Shown: positions 23,485 through 32,428 of the stretch, piece after piece
Layout of the letters: each line of letters opens with the position of its first letter
How positions within the stretch are numbered: the first letter of the stretch is position 1
Assembly (NCBI GenBank): GCA_025354405.1
Contig: JANXMY010000039.1
Coordinates: forward strand, 1 to 44,663
Direction: 5' to 3'
DNA: 44,663 nt
Origin: Armatimonadota bacterium
GTDB lineage: Bacteria > Armatimonadota > Armatimonadia > Armatimonadales > Capsulimonadaceae
Notes under the pieces: generated by a model
The model's input: the letters and a program-made list of their open reading frames with translations, nothing else
Databases searched by the model: none
What the model was told of the DNA's origin: nothing
Made by a program: the position numbers and the translations under genes

Positions 23485-24780
23485 TTAATCCCGCAGCACC
23501 CCAGTGTCTCGCCGGGCGCGGTCCAGCCGCCGCACCGTTGCGGAGGGACGCGGAGCAGCAGCGGTGCGAAGAAGATTTTTGTCCCAGCGGCGGTTCCAGT
23601 CGTCTTCGTTCGGATCGACCGTATGTTTCGTCTTGCCCTGCGGCCCATCCGGGTAGCTGGAGATGTTCAGCAATATCCCGATTCCCAGCAGCATCAGCAC
23701 CAGTGACGAGCCGCCATAGGAAATAAACGGCAGCGGCACGCCCGTGTCAGGAATCGACGCTGTCGCGACCGCCATGTTCACGAGTGCCTGGATACTGATC
23801 AGCGTCGTAATCCCCGCCGCCAGCAGGGCCCCAAACGGGTCCTTCGTCCGGTAAGCGATCGCATAGCCGCGCATGGCGACGAACACGAACAGTGTCACCA
23901 AGGCAAGCGTCCCAATCAGCCCCCACTCCTCGGCGATCACCGGGAAGATAAAGTCCGTGCGCGGCTCTGGAATAAACAGCTTCTCCCGGCCTTCCCCCAG
24001 CCCCATCCCCCCCACTCCGCCGGAACCCAGCGCAATGAGTGCATGCCAGACTTGGTATCCCGTATGATACTGGTCAGCCCGCGGGTCTAAGAAGGCGGTC
24101 AGCCGGTGCATTCGGTATGGTTTCGAGACGGCAAACAGCCCTCCGGCCACCACCACCGCCGCCAAAATCCCGCCCATATGCCGATGCTGCGCCCCGGCAA
24201 TGTACAGCATGACCAGGCCAGTTCCGCCCAGCACCATCGCCGTGCCAAGGTCCTGTTCGATTGCGATCAGTCCGGCCATCAGTGCCACCATCGCCAGCGG
24301 CGGAAGCAAGCCTTCCTTGGGACGCCGCTTGATCGCCAGCCGCCCCGCCAGTGTCCGGGCCAGGTACAGGACCATCACCATTTTCGCCAGCTCTGATGGC
24401 TGGAACCGAAACTGTCCATGCCCCAGCCAGCGACGTGCGCCGTTCACGTAGATACCGACATGGGGAATCAGGACCGCCACCAGCAAAATCACCGACAGCG
24501 AGACACCGATCAGTGCCACATTTTTCCATTTCCAGTAAGGCAGCCGCGAGGCCCACCAAAGTGCCAGCAGGCCGCCGACCGCCCACAGCCCCTGCATTTT
24601 GACGAAGTGGAACGAATCCCCGTGCAGCTTTTCAACCGCCATGGCATAGGAAGCATCATACACCGAAACGATACCGATGCCCAGGAGCAGAAAAGTCAGC
24701 CACAGCAGCAGCCGGTCCATCGGCTGCCGCTCGGCAACGGCCGTCTTCAGAATTGCCGCTTTCGTGATTTTCGTGCTCAT
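23485..24780 (-). CDS. ftsW: Lipid II polymerase FtsW
   Basis: A 431-residue SEDS-family peptidoglycan glycosyltransferase. About ten transmembrane helices are visible. Signature blocks include YDASYAMAVEKLHGDSFHFVKMQ, NGARRWLGHGQFRFQPSELAKM, IAIEQDLGTAMVLGGTGLVMLYIAG, the conserved RTDFIFPVIAEEWGLIG, and IPDTGVPLPFISYGGSSL near the end. The C-terminal 60 residues are cytoplasmic and Arg-rich (TVRRLDRARRDTGVLRD). It works with the class B PBP encoded upstream. RodA of the same family is possible on sequence alone, but the dcw context supports FtsW. Confidence 0.94.
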   Translation of the reverse strand: MSTKITKAAILKTAVAERQPMDRLLLWLTFLLLGIGIVSVYDASYAMAVEKLHGDSFHFVKMQGLWAVGGLLALWWASRLPYWKWKNVALIGVSLSVILLVAVLIPHVGIYVNGARRWLGHGQFRFQPSELAKMVMVLYLARTLAGRLAIKRRPKEGLLPPLAMVALMAGLIAIEQDLGTAMVLGGTGLVMLYIAGAQHRHMGGILAAVVVAGGLFAVSKPYRMHRLTAFLDPRADQYHTGYQVWHALIALGSGGVGGMGLGEGREKLFIPEPRTDFIFPVIAEEWGLIGTLALVTLFVFVAMRGYAIAYRTKDPFGALLAAGITTLISIQALVNMAVATASIPDTGVPLPFISYGGSSLVLMLLGIGILLNISSYPDGPQGKTKHTVDPNEDDWNRRWDKNLLRTAAAPRPSATVRRLDRARRDTGVLRD

Positions 24781-24821
24781 AAATATTTACATCCTAAAAT
24801 AGCAAACGAACCTGAGTGTAC

Positions 24822-24949
24822 AGAACCTAACCCCGACGCTTCGCGCCGCCACTTCCCGGTTAGGGAAGGGTAAGAATGAGGACCAGGCTTTTCCCTCTTC
24901 ACCCTCCCTTAACAGGGGAGGGGCGCAGCTTGCTGCGGGGAGAGGTTCT
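24822..24949. repeat. Imperfect palindromic element between murD and ftsW
   Basis: The ends AGAACCT (24822-24828) and AGGTTCT (24943-24949) frame diverged arms of about 49 bases, each with a C-rich run, a GC hairpin (GCTTCGCG or GCAGCTTGCTGC) and AGGGAAGGG-like ends. The right edge lies five bases from the murD stop. A related half-copy occurs at 44521-44578. Confidence 0.6.
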
Positions 24950-24954
24950 TAGCC

Positions 24955-26259
24955 TCAGGCCCGCCCACTCACCGCCGCCTTGAACTGATCGCCGCGATCC
25001 TCAAAATCCTGGAACATGTCAAACGACGCACACGCCGGAGCCAGCAGCACCGTATCCCCCGCCTGTGCCAACCCCCGTGCCTGAGCTACGGCGCCCAGCA
25101 AAGTCGCCGCTCGGTGTATGTTCAGGAACCCCGCCGCCCGCGCCGAAGCCTCGATCTCCGGGGCGGACCGTCCGATCAGCACCAGTGCCCGCACGGTATT
25201 TGCCGCGACCGCTTTACCTAGCTCCGCCACATCGTCGCCTTTGTACACCCCACCGGCGATCACCACCTTCGGCTCCGGCAAGGCCTCCAGCGATTTTGCG
25301 AACGCATCTGCATTGGTGCACATGGAGTTGTTGACGTACTTCACACCGTCAATCGTGTCCACATACTCCAGCCGATGCACCACCCCGGTAAAAGTCGTCG
25401 CTACTTGGCGGATAGGTTCAACCCCGATACCGAACGCCGTTGCCATCGCCGCCGCGGCGAGTATGTTTTCCCGATTGTGCAAACCGGGCAGTTTGCTTTG
25501 CGATAGGTCCAGGCCTAATTCATTTCCACCGAAACAGTCCAATCGGATAGGTATATCAGCCGCGGCAGTGCTTTGCAGAAGCGGCTCCGACACGACAGCC
25601 GTGTCACCACCATCCTGAAACTCAAATATCCGCCACTTCGCCGCCACGTACTCGTCCCAGGACTGCCGATCCGCGTGATCGGGTGTGATATTCAGCAGCG
25701 CGGCGACTTTCGGCTTGAAGGTCGAGATCCATTCCAATTGGAACGACGAAATCTCCGCCACAATTGCGGCTTCGGGCGGGGCCAGAAACGCCGCTTTGAT
25801 CAACGGCATCGCGATCTCTCCCGCCGCGATATTGCCTGCGATAAACGTCTCAATCCCGGCGGCTTTGAGCATCTCCGCCAGCAGCACCGTCGTGGTCGTT
25901 TTGCCGTTGGTACCCGTGATCGCTAGGATCGGCGCGCGTGCGATGCGATAGGCCGCTTCGATCTCGCCTAGTACGGGAACACCCGCCGCGACCGCCCTTT
26001 GCAGGACCGGAGCATCTTTCCGAACACCGGGGCTAGTCACTAAATAGTCAAGAACGGAATAGTCCAGCTCCGCCCCACCGACCACCGGCGTCAAGCCCAA
26101 CGCCTGCGCCGCCGCGACCGCTTCGGCCACCTCGGACAACGGCTTGCCGTCATACGGAATGACATGCGCTCCCAGTGCCGTCAGCACCTCGCAGCAGGCC
26201 ATTCCGCTGCGGGCCAGCCCCACCACCGCGACGGTTTTGTTTTCAAATTCCGTATGCAT
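24955..26259 (-). CDS. murD: UDP-MurNAc-L-Ala--D-glutamate ligase
   Basis: A 434-residue Mur ligase that adds D-Glu. The start is ATG 26259 (MHTEFENKTVAVVGLARSG); the frame is open 13 codons further without family similarity. An N-terminal Rossmann-like domain precedes the P-loop ITGTNGKTTTTVLL. EISSFQLEWISTFKPKVAALLNITPDHADR is the conserved central block, followed by GLHNRENILAAAAMA and HRLEYV. The C-terminal domain has NSMCTNADAFAKSLEAL (where S/T-K-T-N usually stands) and LLAPACASFDMFQDFEDRG. Normal length. The 226-base gap from mraY is filled by repeats. Confidence 0.95.
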   Translation of the reverse strand: MHTEFENKTVAVVGLARSGMACCEVLTALGAHVIPYDGKPLSEVAEAVAAAQALGLTPVVGGAELDYSVLDYLVTSPGVRKDAPVLQRAVAAGVPVLGEIEAAYRIARAPILAITGTNGKTTTTVLLAEMLKAAGIETFIAGNIAAGEIAMPLIKAAFLAPPEAAIVAEISSFQLEWISTFKPKVAALLNITPDHADRQSWDEYVAAKWRIFEFQDGGDTAVVSEPLLQSTAAADIPIRLDCFGGNELGLDLSQSKLPGLHNRENILAAAAMATAFGIGVEPIRQVATTFTGVVHRLEYVDTIDGVKYVNNSMCTNADAFAKSLEALPEPKVVIAGGVYKGDDVAELGKAVAANTVRALVLIGRSAPEIEASARAAGFLNIHRAATLLGAVAQARGLAQAGDTVLLAPACASFDMFQDFEDRGDQFKAAVSGRA

Positions 26260-26322
26260 AAGATTATTTTCCGATGCGGGCAAGTCGGATGACCTCACCC
26301 CGGCATAACCGCTAACAAGAAC

Positions 26323-26528
26323 GTAGGGGCGCTGCTTGCTGCGGGGGGCCTTGGAGACCTACCTGCTGCTCCGCAGCTTCCTTCCTAAAGGAAGGATTAT
26401 GATAAGCGAAACCGGCTTACGCTATTATCCGGGTCCTTCCTTTAGGAAGGAAGCTGCGGAGCAACAGGTAGGTCTCTTTTCATGGAGCCTATTCGGATAA
26501 GCTTTTACCCTAGCATAACCGCCCCTAC
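26323..26528. repeat. Composite element: partial GTAGGGGCG palindrome enclosing a 43-bp-arm palindrome
   Basis: Outer GTAGGGGCG (26323-26331) and CGCCCCTAC (26520-26528) frame an inner inverted repeat with arms 26354-26396 and 26434-26476 (GAGACCTACCTG at the start; one mismatch in 43). Each inner arm ends in its own hairpin TCCTTCC-TAAA-GGAAGGA. The outer right end contains the mraY stop codon. Confidence 0.85.
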
Positions 26529-27544
26529 AGCCAGACATACATCAGCGGCGCAAGAACCAACCCCAGGACCAGTGCCAGGACGCCAATGATCCAGAAGCGG
26601 GCGACCACCTGCGTCTCCGCCCAGCCCAGCTTCTCGAAATGGTGGTGGATCGGGGTCATCAAAAACACCCGCCGGCCACCGTTCAATTTGCCGCCCGTGC
26701 TCTGAAAGACGCTGACCTGGATCAAAACGCTTACAGTTTCCAGAATAAACACGAGGGCGTACAGCAGCACTAAAACTTCCTGCTTGCCGATGATCGCCAT
26801 CGCCGCAAACGAGGACCCCAGGGCCAGCGATCCCGTGTCGCCCATGAAGACCTTCGCCGGGTGGGCATTGAACCAGAGAAATCCCAGACATGCTCCCGCC
26901 AGTGCGAACCCGAACAGCGGGAGCTGCGGAAAGTTCAGATGCATCGTCAGCGACAGGCCCAGCAGCGTGAAGATCGAAAGCCCCCCGGCCAGGCCGTCCA
27001 GGCCATCCGTCAGATTGGCCGAGTTCGACAGACCGATCATCAGTATAAACGCCAGCGGGTAGTAAAACCAGCCCAGATCGCAGTGCTGATCGTGCCAGAG
27101 CCAGACCTGGGTCGTGAAGTTCGGCTGCGCCGTCAGACACAGCCAGCCGACGAACGCCAGCGCGATCACGACCTGTCCGGCCAGCTTTTCCCGAGCCTTC
27201 AGCCCCAGCGACTTGCCCGACTTGATCTTGCGAAAATCATCTGCGAAGCCCAGCGCGGCATGGGCGAGAAACACCAGCACAACCGCCGCCAGTGCTCCGC
27301 TGAAAGGGCGCAGAGCGGGCGCTGCAAGGACACCAATCGTCAGCGTCACCAGCAGGCTCAGCACCAGCAGAACGCCGCCCATGGTCGGAGTCCCCTGCTT
27401 CTTGCGGTGGCCTTCCGGGGCGTCTTCGTTGATGTTCTGGCCGAATTTCAGCCGGTGCAGCGCCGAAATCACACGCGGCCCCAAAACCACCGCGACACCG
27501 AAGGCGATCAGGAACGCGCCCAGGGCTAAAGGATCGAGTCTCAT
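26525..27544 (-). CDS. mraY: Phospho-MurNAc-pentapeptide transferase
   Basis: A 339-residue polytopic enzyme that makes lipid I from UDP-MurNAc-pentapeptide and undecaprenyl phosphate. Hallmarks are GHRKKQGTPTMGGVLL near the start, the catalytic Asp pair region ALGFADDFRKI, LSNSANLTDGLDGLAGGL with metal-binding Asp, FNAHPAKVFMGDTGSLALG, and the late MTPIHHHFEKLGWAETQVV. About ten transmembrane helices. The ATG at 27544 overlaps the murF stop as ATGA. The final codons MYVWL are followed by TAG, which lies in the edge of the repeat at 26323-26528. Confidence 0.97.
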   Translation of the reverse strand: MRLDPLALGAFLIAFGVAVVLGPRVISALHRLKFGQNINEDAPEGHRKKQGTPTMGGVLLVLSLLVTLTIGVLAAPALRPFSGALAAVVLVFLAHAALGFADDFRKIKSGKSLGLKAREKLAGQVVIALAFVGWLCLTAQPNFTTQVWLWHDQHCDLGWFYYPLAFILMIGLSNSANLTDGLDGLAGGLSIFTLLGLSLTMHLNFPQLPLFGFALAGACLGFLWFNAHPAKVFMGDTGSLALGSSFAAMAIIGKQEVLVLLYALVFILETVSVLIQVSVFQSTGGKLNGGRRVFLMTPIHHHFEKLGWAETQVVARFWIIGVLALVLGLVLAPLMYVWL

Positions 27545-28869
27545 AGAGCCAGGGCCTCCGCGATCTTTTCCATGGCCATCGCCCGCGAGCCTTTCACCAG
27601 CACCACGTCGCCCGTCTTCTTGGGAAACGCCTGCCGGGCAAACCGTGCCGCATCCTCACTATCAGCGAACCGCTGCGCCGCTCCGGGAATCTGTGCGGCC
27701 AGGCCGCCTACGGTGTACAAGAGGTCCAAGCCGCCCAGGCCCGCAATCACTGCCCCCAGCTCCCGATGCGCCGCTTCCGCCCGAGCTCCCAGCTCACGCA
27801 TATCGCCCAGAAACGCGATCTTGCGGCCGCCGATTTGCGTCGCCAGAGTCTCCAGCGCACTACCCACCGAGGCCGGCGCGGCATTGTAGGCGTCGTTTAA
27901 AACCGTCCCACCCCATGACGTCTTGACGCTCTGCATCCGCATCGGCGGCGGTACATAGGCTTGCAGAGCTTCGGCCGCGTCGGCGAGCGACACACCCAGT
28001 GCCTCGGCAGCGGTCAGCGCGGCCAGTGCATTGCAAATATCGTGCCGGGACAGTGCGTTCAGCGTCACAGAGACGCCGCGCACGGTGAACGACCAGCCGC
28101 ACTCCGTACGCGTGATGCTGTCGGCCTGCATCTCTCCGCCGGAGCCATAGGCGAGGACACGGGCCTTCGTTTTCGAAAGCAAGCGCGGCAGATACACATC
28201 CTCCGCATTCAAAACAGCCAGTCCATCCTCCGGCAGAGCTTCCAGCAGCTCCCCTTTGGCATCCGCAATCGCATCACGCGACCCCAGCAGCTCCAGGTGG
28301 TTGTCGGCAATGACCGTGATCACGCCCACGGTGGGACGGGCAATCCCGCAGAGGTAAGCGATCTGGCCGGAGCCGCGCATACCCATTTCGATAACCGCCG
28401 ACTTGTGTTCCGGCGTCATCTGCAGAAGGGCTTTCGGAACCCCGGTCTCGTTGTTCTGACTGGCCGCCGTCTTCAGCACCGGGCCTCTGGGCGATAGCGT
28501 AAGGGCCAGCATCTCTTTGACCGTTGTTTTGCCGATGCTTCCCGTCACCCCGATCACCGGGATATCGAAGCGGTCCCGCCAGTGGCGTGCCAGCAGGCCG
28601 TAGGCGACTTCCGTATCGGGAACGCGCAGCACCGGCGTGTCCAGCGATGCCACCACCGGCTGAGAAACGATCAGCCCGCCCGCCCCGGCCCGCAGCGCCT
28701 GCGGAATAAACTGGTGACCGTCGGCCTCCGTGCCGACCAGTGCGACGAAGAGGTCCCCCGGCTGCAGCGTCCGCGTATCCGTGGAGACATGAGGAAACAC
28801 GATTCCTCCCCCACCCGCCGGGCTGCCATAGTCAAGTGCCTGAAAAACGTCGCGCAGGGTCACGGACAT
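27541..28869 (-). CDS. murF: UDP-MurNAc-tripeptide--D-Ala-D-Ala ligase
   Basis: A 442-residue Mur ligase that adds the D-Ala-D-Ala dipeptide. The N-terminal substrate domain contains VSTDTRTLQPGDLFVALVG. The P-loop is IGVTGSIGKTTVKEML, which has the Ser-Ile variant typical of MurF. SQNNETGVPKALLQM and VIEMGMRGSGQIAYL follow, then NDAYNAAPASVGSALETL and the C-terminal KIAFLGDMRELG. It overlaps murE by ten bases and mraY by four, so the three are translationally coupled. Confidence 0.96.
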   Translation of the reverse strand: MSVTLRDVFQALDYGSPAGGGGIVFPHVSTDTRTLQPGDLFVALVGTEADGHQFIPQALRAGAGGLIVSQPVVASLDTPVLRVPDTEVAYGLLARHWRDRFDIPVIGVTGSIGKTTVKEMLALTLSPRGPVLKTAASQNNETGVPKALLQMTPEHKSAVIEMGMRGSGQIAYLCGIARPTVGVITVIADNHLELLGSRDAIADAKGELLEALPEDGLAVLNAEDVYLPRLLSKTKARVLAYGSGGEMQADSITRTECGWSFTVRGVSVTLNALSRHDICNALAALTAAEALGVSLADAAEALQAYVPPPMRMQSVKTSWGGTVLNDAYNAAPASVGSALETLATQIGGRKIAFLGDMRELGARAEAAHRELGAVIAGLGGLDLLYTVGGLAAQIPGAAQRFADSEDAARFARQAFPKKTGDVVLVKGSRAMAMEKIAEALAL

Positions 28870-30377
28870 GAAGCCAGTGCCTCCCGCGCTACGGTGCGGT
28901 CATCGAACGGCAGGGTTACTCCCAGCGCCGTCTGACCCGACTCGTGGCCTTTACCCGCAATGACGATCAAATCCCCCGGCCTTGCCCACTCGCAGAGTGC
29001 GATCTCGATGGCCCGCCGTCGATCCGCTTCTACCGTAATCGATGGATTCTTCGCGCCGCCCTCAATACCGGCCGCGATCTCAGCCAGAATAGCCTCGGGA
29101 TTCTCCGAGCGCGGGTTGTCACTGGTCAAAATCGACAGATCGGCCAGCTCCGCGGAGATGCGGCCCATGAGGGGGCGTTTTTTGGCATCCCGGTCCCCGC
29201 CGCAGCCGAAGACGCAGATCAGCCGGGTCGGGTTCAGAGCACGGGCGGATTTCAGGACATTTTCTAACCCATCCGGGCTGTGCGCATAATCCACCACGAC
29301 CGTGAACCCCCGCTCTCCCGTCGGCACCAGCTCAAAGCGGCCGGGGACGCCGGACAGGGCTTCCAGACCATTTTTGATCGCCATCGGCGGAACGCGCCGG
29401 AGCAGAGCGACTCCAATCGCCGCGAGGGCATTGGACACTTGAAACAGGCCGCCTAAACGCAGATTGATCGAAAAAGAGACCACACTGCCCTGCGGGGGCT
29501 GATAGCTGACCGTAAACCGTGTCCCCTCGGGGCGAGCCTCTTCGACCACCGCCTTCAGCACAGCTTCCGAATTTTGCAGGCCGTAGCGCAGAACAGGCCG
29601 CCCCGCCGCTTCCAGCACTTCGGCAAAGCGGCGGCCATAGGTGTCATCCACATTGATGACGGCATTGAACGGCTTTTCCGCGAAGGCCGTGGGATATTCC
29701 GTGAACAGGCGCAGCTTTTCTGCGGCATAGTTCTCCATCGTGCCGTGCGCATCTAAGTGGTCCTGGGTCAAATTCGTAAAAACACCCGTATCGAACGCAC
29801 ATTCCGACGTTCGATTCATGGTGATTCCCTGGGACGAGACCTCCATGACGCAGCGCCTGACCCCTGCCTGCACCATCTCGGCAAACAGCTTCTGCAGGTC
29901 CGGAGCTTCGGGAGTCGTGCGCTCCAGGGAAACGGATTTCCCAGCGATCATCGCCCCGATGGTACCAATCAGGCCAGCCCGTTCCCCTAGAGTCCGAAAG
30001 ATGCTCTCGATCATATACGCCGTGGTCGTTTTGCCGTTGGTTCCGGTGACGCCGATCAAATCGAGATTGCGCGAGGGATCTCCGTAAAAGACCGCCGCCA
30101 GCGACGGCAGGATCGCCCGCGTGTCCGGGACGATCACAGTCGGCAGGCTGAGTGCCCCGTACCAGCCCGCTCGTTCGCTGTGAAGCATCAAAGCCGCCGC
30201 GCCTTTATTCATTGCCTGGGCGATAAAATCGTGACCGTCGGAAGTGGCACCGCGCAGGGCGACAAAAAGCGAGCCGGGCGTCACCTGCCGCGAATCGTAG
30301 GCCAGCCCGGTAATCTCAATATCGTCCCCGGTGCGCTGCGCTCCCGGAATATGCTGTGTCAGTTCGCTGAGTTTCAT
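28860..30377 (-). CDS. murE: UDP-MurNAc-L-Ala-D-Glu--meso-diaminopimelate ligase
   Basis: A 505-residue Mur ligase that adds the third stem residue. N-terminal ITGLAYDSRQVTPGSLFVAL, P-loop IGVTGTNGKTTTAYM, MEVSSQGITMNRTSECAFDTGVFTNLTQDHLDAHG, and GRFELVPTGERGFTVVVDYAHSPDGLENVL are all standard. The C-terminal SDNPRSENP contains DNPR, the motif that selects meso-diaminopimelate rather than lysine; this predicts A1gamma-type peptidoglycan. Normal length and ATG start. A hairpin mosaic of 140 bases separates it from ftsI upstream. Confidence 0.96.
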   Translation of the reverse strand: MKLSELTQHIPGAQRTGDDIEITGLAYDSRQVTPGSLFVALRGATSDGHDFIAQAMNKGAAALMLHSERAGWYGALSLPTVIVPDTRAILPSLAAVFYGDPSRNLDLIGVTGTNGKTTTAYMIESIFRTLGERAGLIGTIGAMIAGKSVSLERTTPEAPDLQKLFAEMVQAGVRRCVMEVSSQGITMNRTSECAFDTGVFTNLTQDHLDAHGTMENYAAEKLRLFTEYPTAFAEKPFNAVINVDDTYGRRFAEVLEAAGRPVLRYGLQNSEAVLKAVVEEARPEGTRFTVSYQPPQGSVVSFSINLRLGGLFQVSNALAAIGVALLRRVPPMAIKNGLEALSGVPGRFELVPTGERGFTVVVDYAHSPDGLENVLKSARALNPTRLICVFGCGGDRDAKKRPLMGRISAELADLSILTSDNPRSENPEAILAEIAAGIEGGAKNPSITVEADRRRAIEIALCEWARPGDLIVIAGKGHESGQTALGVTLPFDDRTVAREALASCP

Positions 30378-30417
30378 AAAAAGTGATTGTCTGTCGTCAG
30401 GATCGGGCGGGATCAGA

Positions 30418-30542
30418 CGAGTGGTTCCAAACCACTCGCTAGGTTAAGCACCCTTCGGGTGTCGGAGAGGACCACAAATTGTGGGGCCCTGTTCCGAACG
30501 TCCGCAGGACGCCTCACCTAGCGAGTGGTTTGGAACCGCTCG
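30418..30542. repeat. Hairpin mosaic with 27-bp arms between murE and ftsI
   Basis: The arms 30418-30444 and 30516-30542 are near-perfect reverse complements (CGAGTGGTTCCAAACCACTC at the left; one mismatch), and each arm is itself a hairpin. Between them are short hairpins CACCC-TTC-GGGTG, CCACAA-ATTGTGG and CGTCC-GCA-GGACG. The right arm encodes the last residues and stop of ftsI. Confidence 0.85.
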
Positions 30543-32428
30543 TTCGGCTCATTCGGCCTTATCTTTGTACCACTCCGCTTCACCTTCAAATGGTCGTCCC
30601 AGTCGACCACCCCCGGCGCATCGGGCGTGATCTGCATCTGAAGCATGGCGGCCCGTGCGATATTATGCACGACCGGAGCGGCGACCGCGGCCCCCCAGTG
30701 TATTCCCTGCGGCTCATACACCGCGCAGAGAATGACCAGGCGCGGATGCGAAAGCGGATACATACCGACGAACGAGGCCACAAAATGCCCGTTCTCGTAG
30801 CCATGCCGCCCGGATACCTGGGCCGAACCGGTCTTGCCGCCAACACTGAAATCCGCAATCTGGGCGGGCTTTCCGGTACCGGACTGCACGACCGTTCCCA
30901 GCATCGAACGAACCGCCGCCGCTACCGGCGGATCCAGCACGCGCCGGATGATTTCCGGTGGGTTCGGTGTCTCCTGGCCGTTTCGGCGCACGGCACGCAC
31001 GATATGCGGGCGCAACAGATTTCCACCGTTCGCCACGGCGCAGTAGGCGGTCGCGAGCTGCAGAGGAGTGACCGAGATGCCCTGACCGAACGCAATATTC
31101 GCCAGCTGGATTTTCGACCAGCCGACTCCGCCGGTAAAGCGGTTTGGGCTGTTGGGAGCAGAAAGCGTCGATTTCGTCTCTCCGGGCAGGCCGCTGCCGG
31201 GCAGGTCGAGGAAACCGAACTTCTGTTCATAATCATACAGCTTGTCCGCCCCAAGCCGCAGGCCGAACTGAGCCATGCCGACATTTGACGAAACCCGCAG
31301 AATGCCGCGCAGGTTCTGGCTGCCCAGGTTCTTTGTCAGCTCATCCGCCGCTTCGTGGATGACCCGGTTGCCAATCTGCAGAGTGGGGCTGCAATAGACT
31401 TCCGTATTCATCATACCCAGACCCTGTTCCTGCAGGACGGCAGAGGCAGTAATTGTCTTCAAAGTCGACCCGGGTTCGTACAGGTCGGATACCGCCCCAT
31501 CGCGCCAGCGGGAAGCAACTCCTAAAGCTGCCTCTCGGGACAAGCGCTGTGCGGGGCGCGGGAGGTTCGGATTGTACGTCGGAGCCTGGGAAAGGGCCAT
31601 GATTTCGCCGGTGGACGGATCCATAATGATGACGATGCCGTGGTGGGCATGGTGCCCGGTCACAGCTTTCGACAGCTCGCTATCCGCGACGTGCTGAAGC
31701 CGCTCATCGAGAGTCGTCACGATATCCGCGCCATTTTCCGGCTCGCTTTGGTGCCGGGTAGTTCCGGGCAGGAAACGTCCATCCCGGTCCGTCTCGGCGA
31801 CGATTTTACCGTCTTTTCCGTGCAGCAGGCTTTCCTGGCTGCGCTCCAGCCCTTCGATGCCCATGCCATCGCGGTCGGTGAAGCCCAGGACCTGAGCCGC
31901 CAGTGTGCCATCGGGATAGGAGCGGCTGGTATCGGGAACTGCATACACGCCCACGATACCTGCCTGTTTCAGCGCCGAGGTGATCGCCGTCACTGGAAGC
32001 ATCCCGGAATCCAGGCGGGGGACCGTCAGGTGGCGCTTGAGGGAAACGTAGTGAACATGAGTCGAGCGGGGAGTGAGCAGACGCAGAAGCCGGGCCGGAT
32101 CGTCGTGCAGAAGAGGAGCGAGGAGAGCGGACGTGGCGGCGGGATCGGCCACTTCCTGCGGGTCGGCGTAGACAGAGGCCGCCGGAATATTTCCTGCCAG
32201 CGTGCCGCCATCCCGATCCAGGATCTGGCCGCGCCGGGCAGGCAGTATATTGGTATTGACTCGGTGCGCATCGGCTTCCTTCTGAAAATACGTATGCCGG
32301 GCAGCCTGGAGATAGACCAAGCGCCCGGCCAGCATCAGATAGAGGCCTGCCACAAAGGCAAACACCCACGTCGCCCGCGGTTTAATGATGGAGAGATGCT
32401 GCTGTGCTGCCGTCTGCTGTCGTGCCAC
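30518..32428 (-). CDS. ftsI: Septal class B penicillin-binding protein (FtsI/PBP2-type)
   Basis: A transpeptidase that cross-links septal peptidoglycan. The start is GTG 32428 (VARQQTAAQQ) with AGGGA eight bases upstream; TTG 32458 also stays open. A short cytoplasmic part, one transmembrane helix (WVFAFVAGLYLMLAGRLVYL) and the pedestal (RRGQILDRDGGTLA) precede the catalytic domain. Motifs counted from the TTG are STLK (331-334, nucleophile Ser), SSN (390-392) and KTG (542-544). I see no clear PASTA domain. The C-terminus ERFQTTR and its TAG stop are encoded by the arm of the repeat at 30418-30542. Overlaps ftsL by 47 bases. Confidence 0.93.
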   Translation of the reverse strand: MARQQTAAQQHLSIIKPRATWVFAFVAGLYLMLAGRLVYLQAARHTYFQKEADAHRVNTNILPARRGQILDRDGGTLAGNIPAASVYADPQEVADPAATSALLAPLLHDDPARLLRLLTPRSTHVHYVSLKRHLTVPRLDSGMLPVTAITSALKQAGIVGVYAVPDTSRSYPDGTLAAQVLGFTDRDGMGIEGLERSQESLLHGKDGKIVAETDRDGRFLPGTTRHQSEPENGADIVTTLDERLQHVADSELSKAVTGHHAHHGIVIIMDPSTGEIMALSQAPTYNPNLPRPAQRLSREAALGVASRWRDGAVSDLYEPGSTLKTITASAVLQEQGLGMMNTEVYCSPTLQIGNRVIHEAADELTKNLGSQNLRGILRVSSNVGMAQFGLRLGADKLYDYEQKFGFLDLPGSGLPGETKSTLSAPNSPNRFTGGVGWSKIQLANIAFGQGISVTPLQLATAYCAVANGGNLLRPHIVRAVRRNGQETPNPPEIIRRVLDPPVAAAVRSMLGTVVQSGTGKPAQIADFSVGGKTGSAQVSGRHGYENGHFVASFVGMYPLSHPRLVILCAVYEPQGIHWGAAVAAPVVHNIARAAMLQMQITPDAPGVVDWDDHLKVKRSGTKIRPNEPNERFQTTR

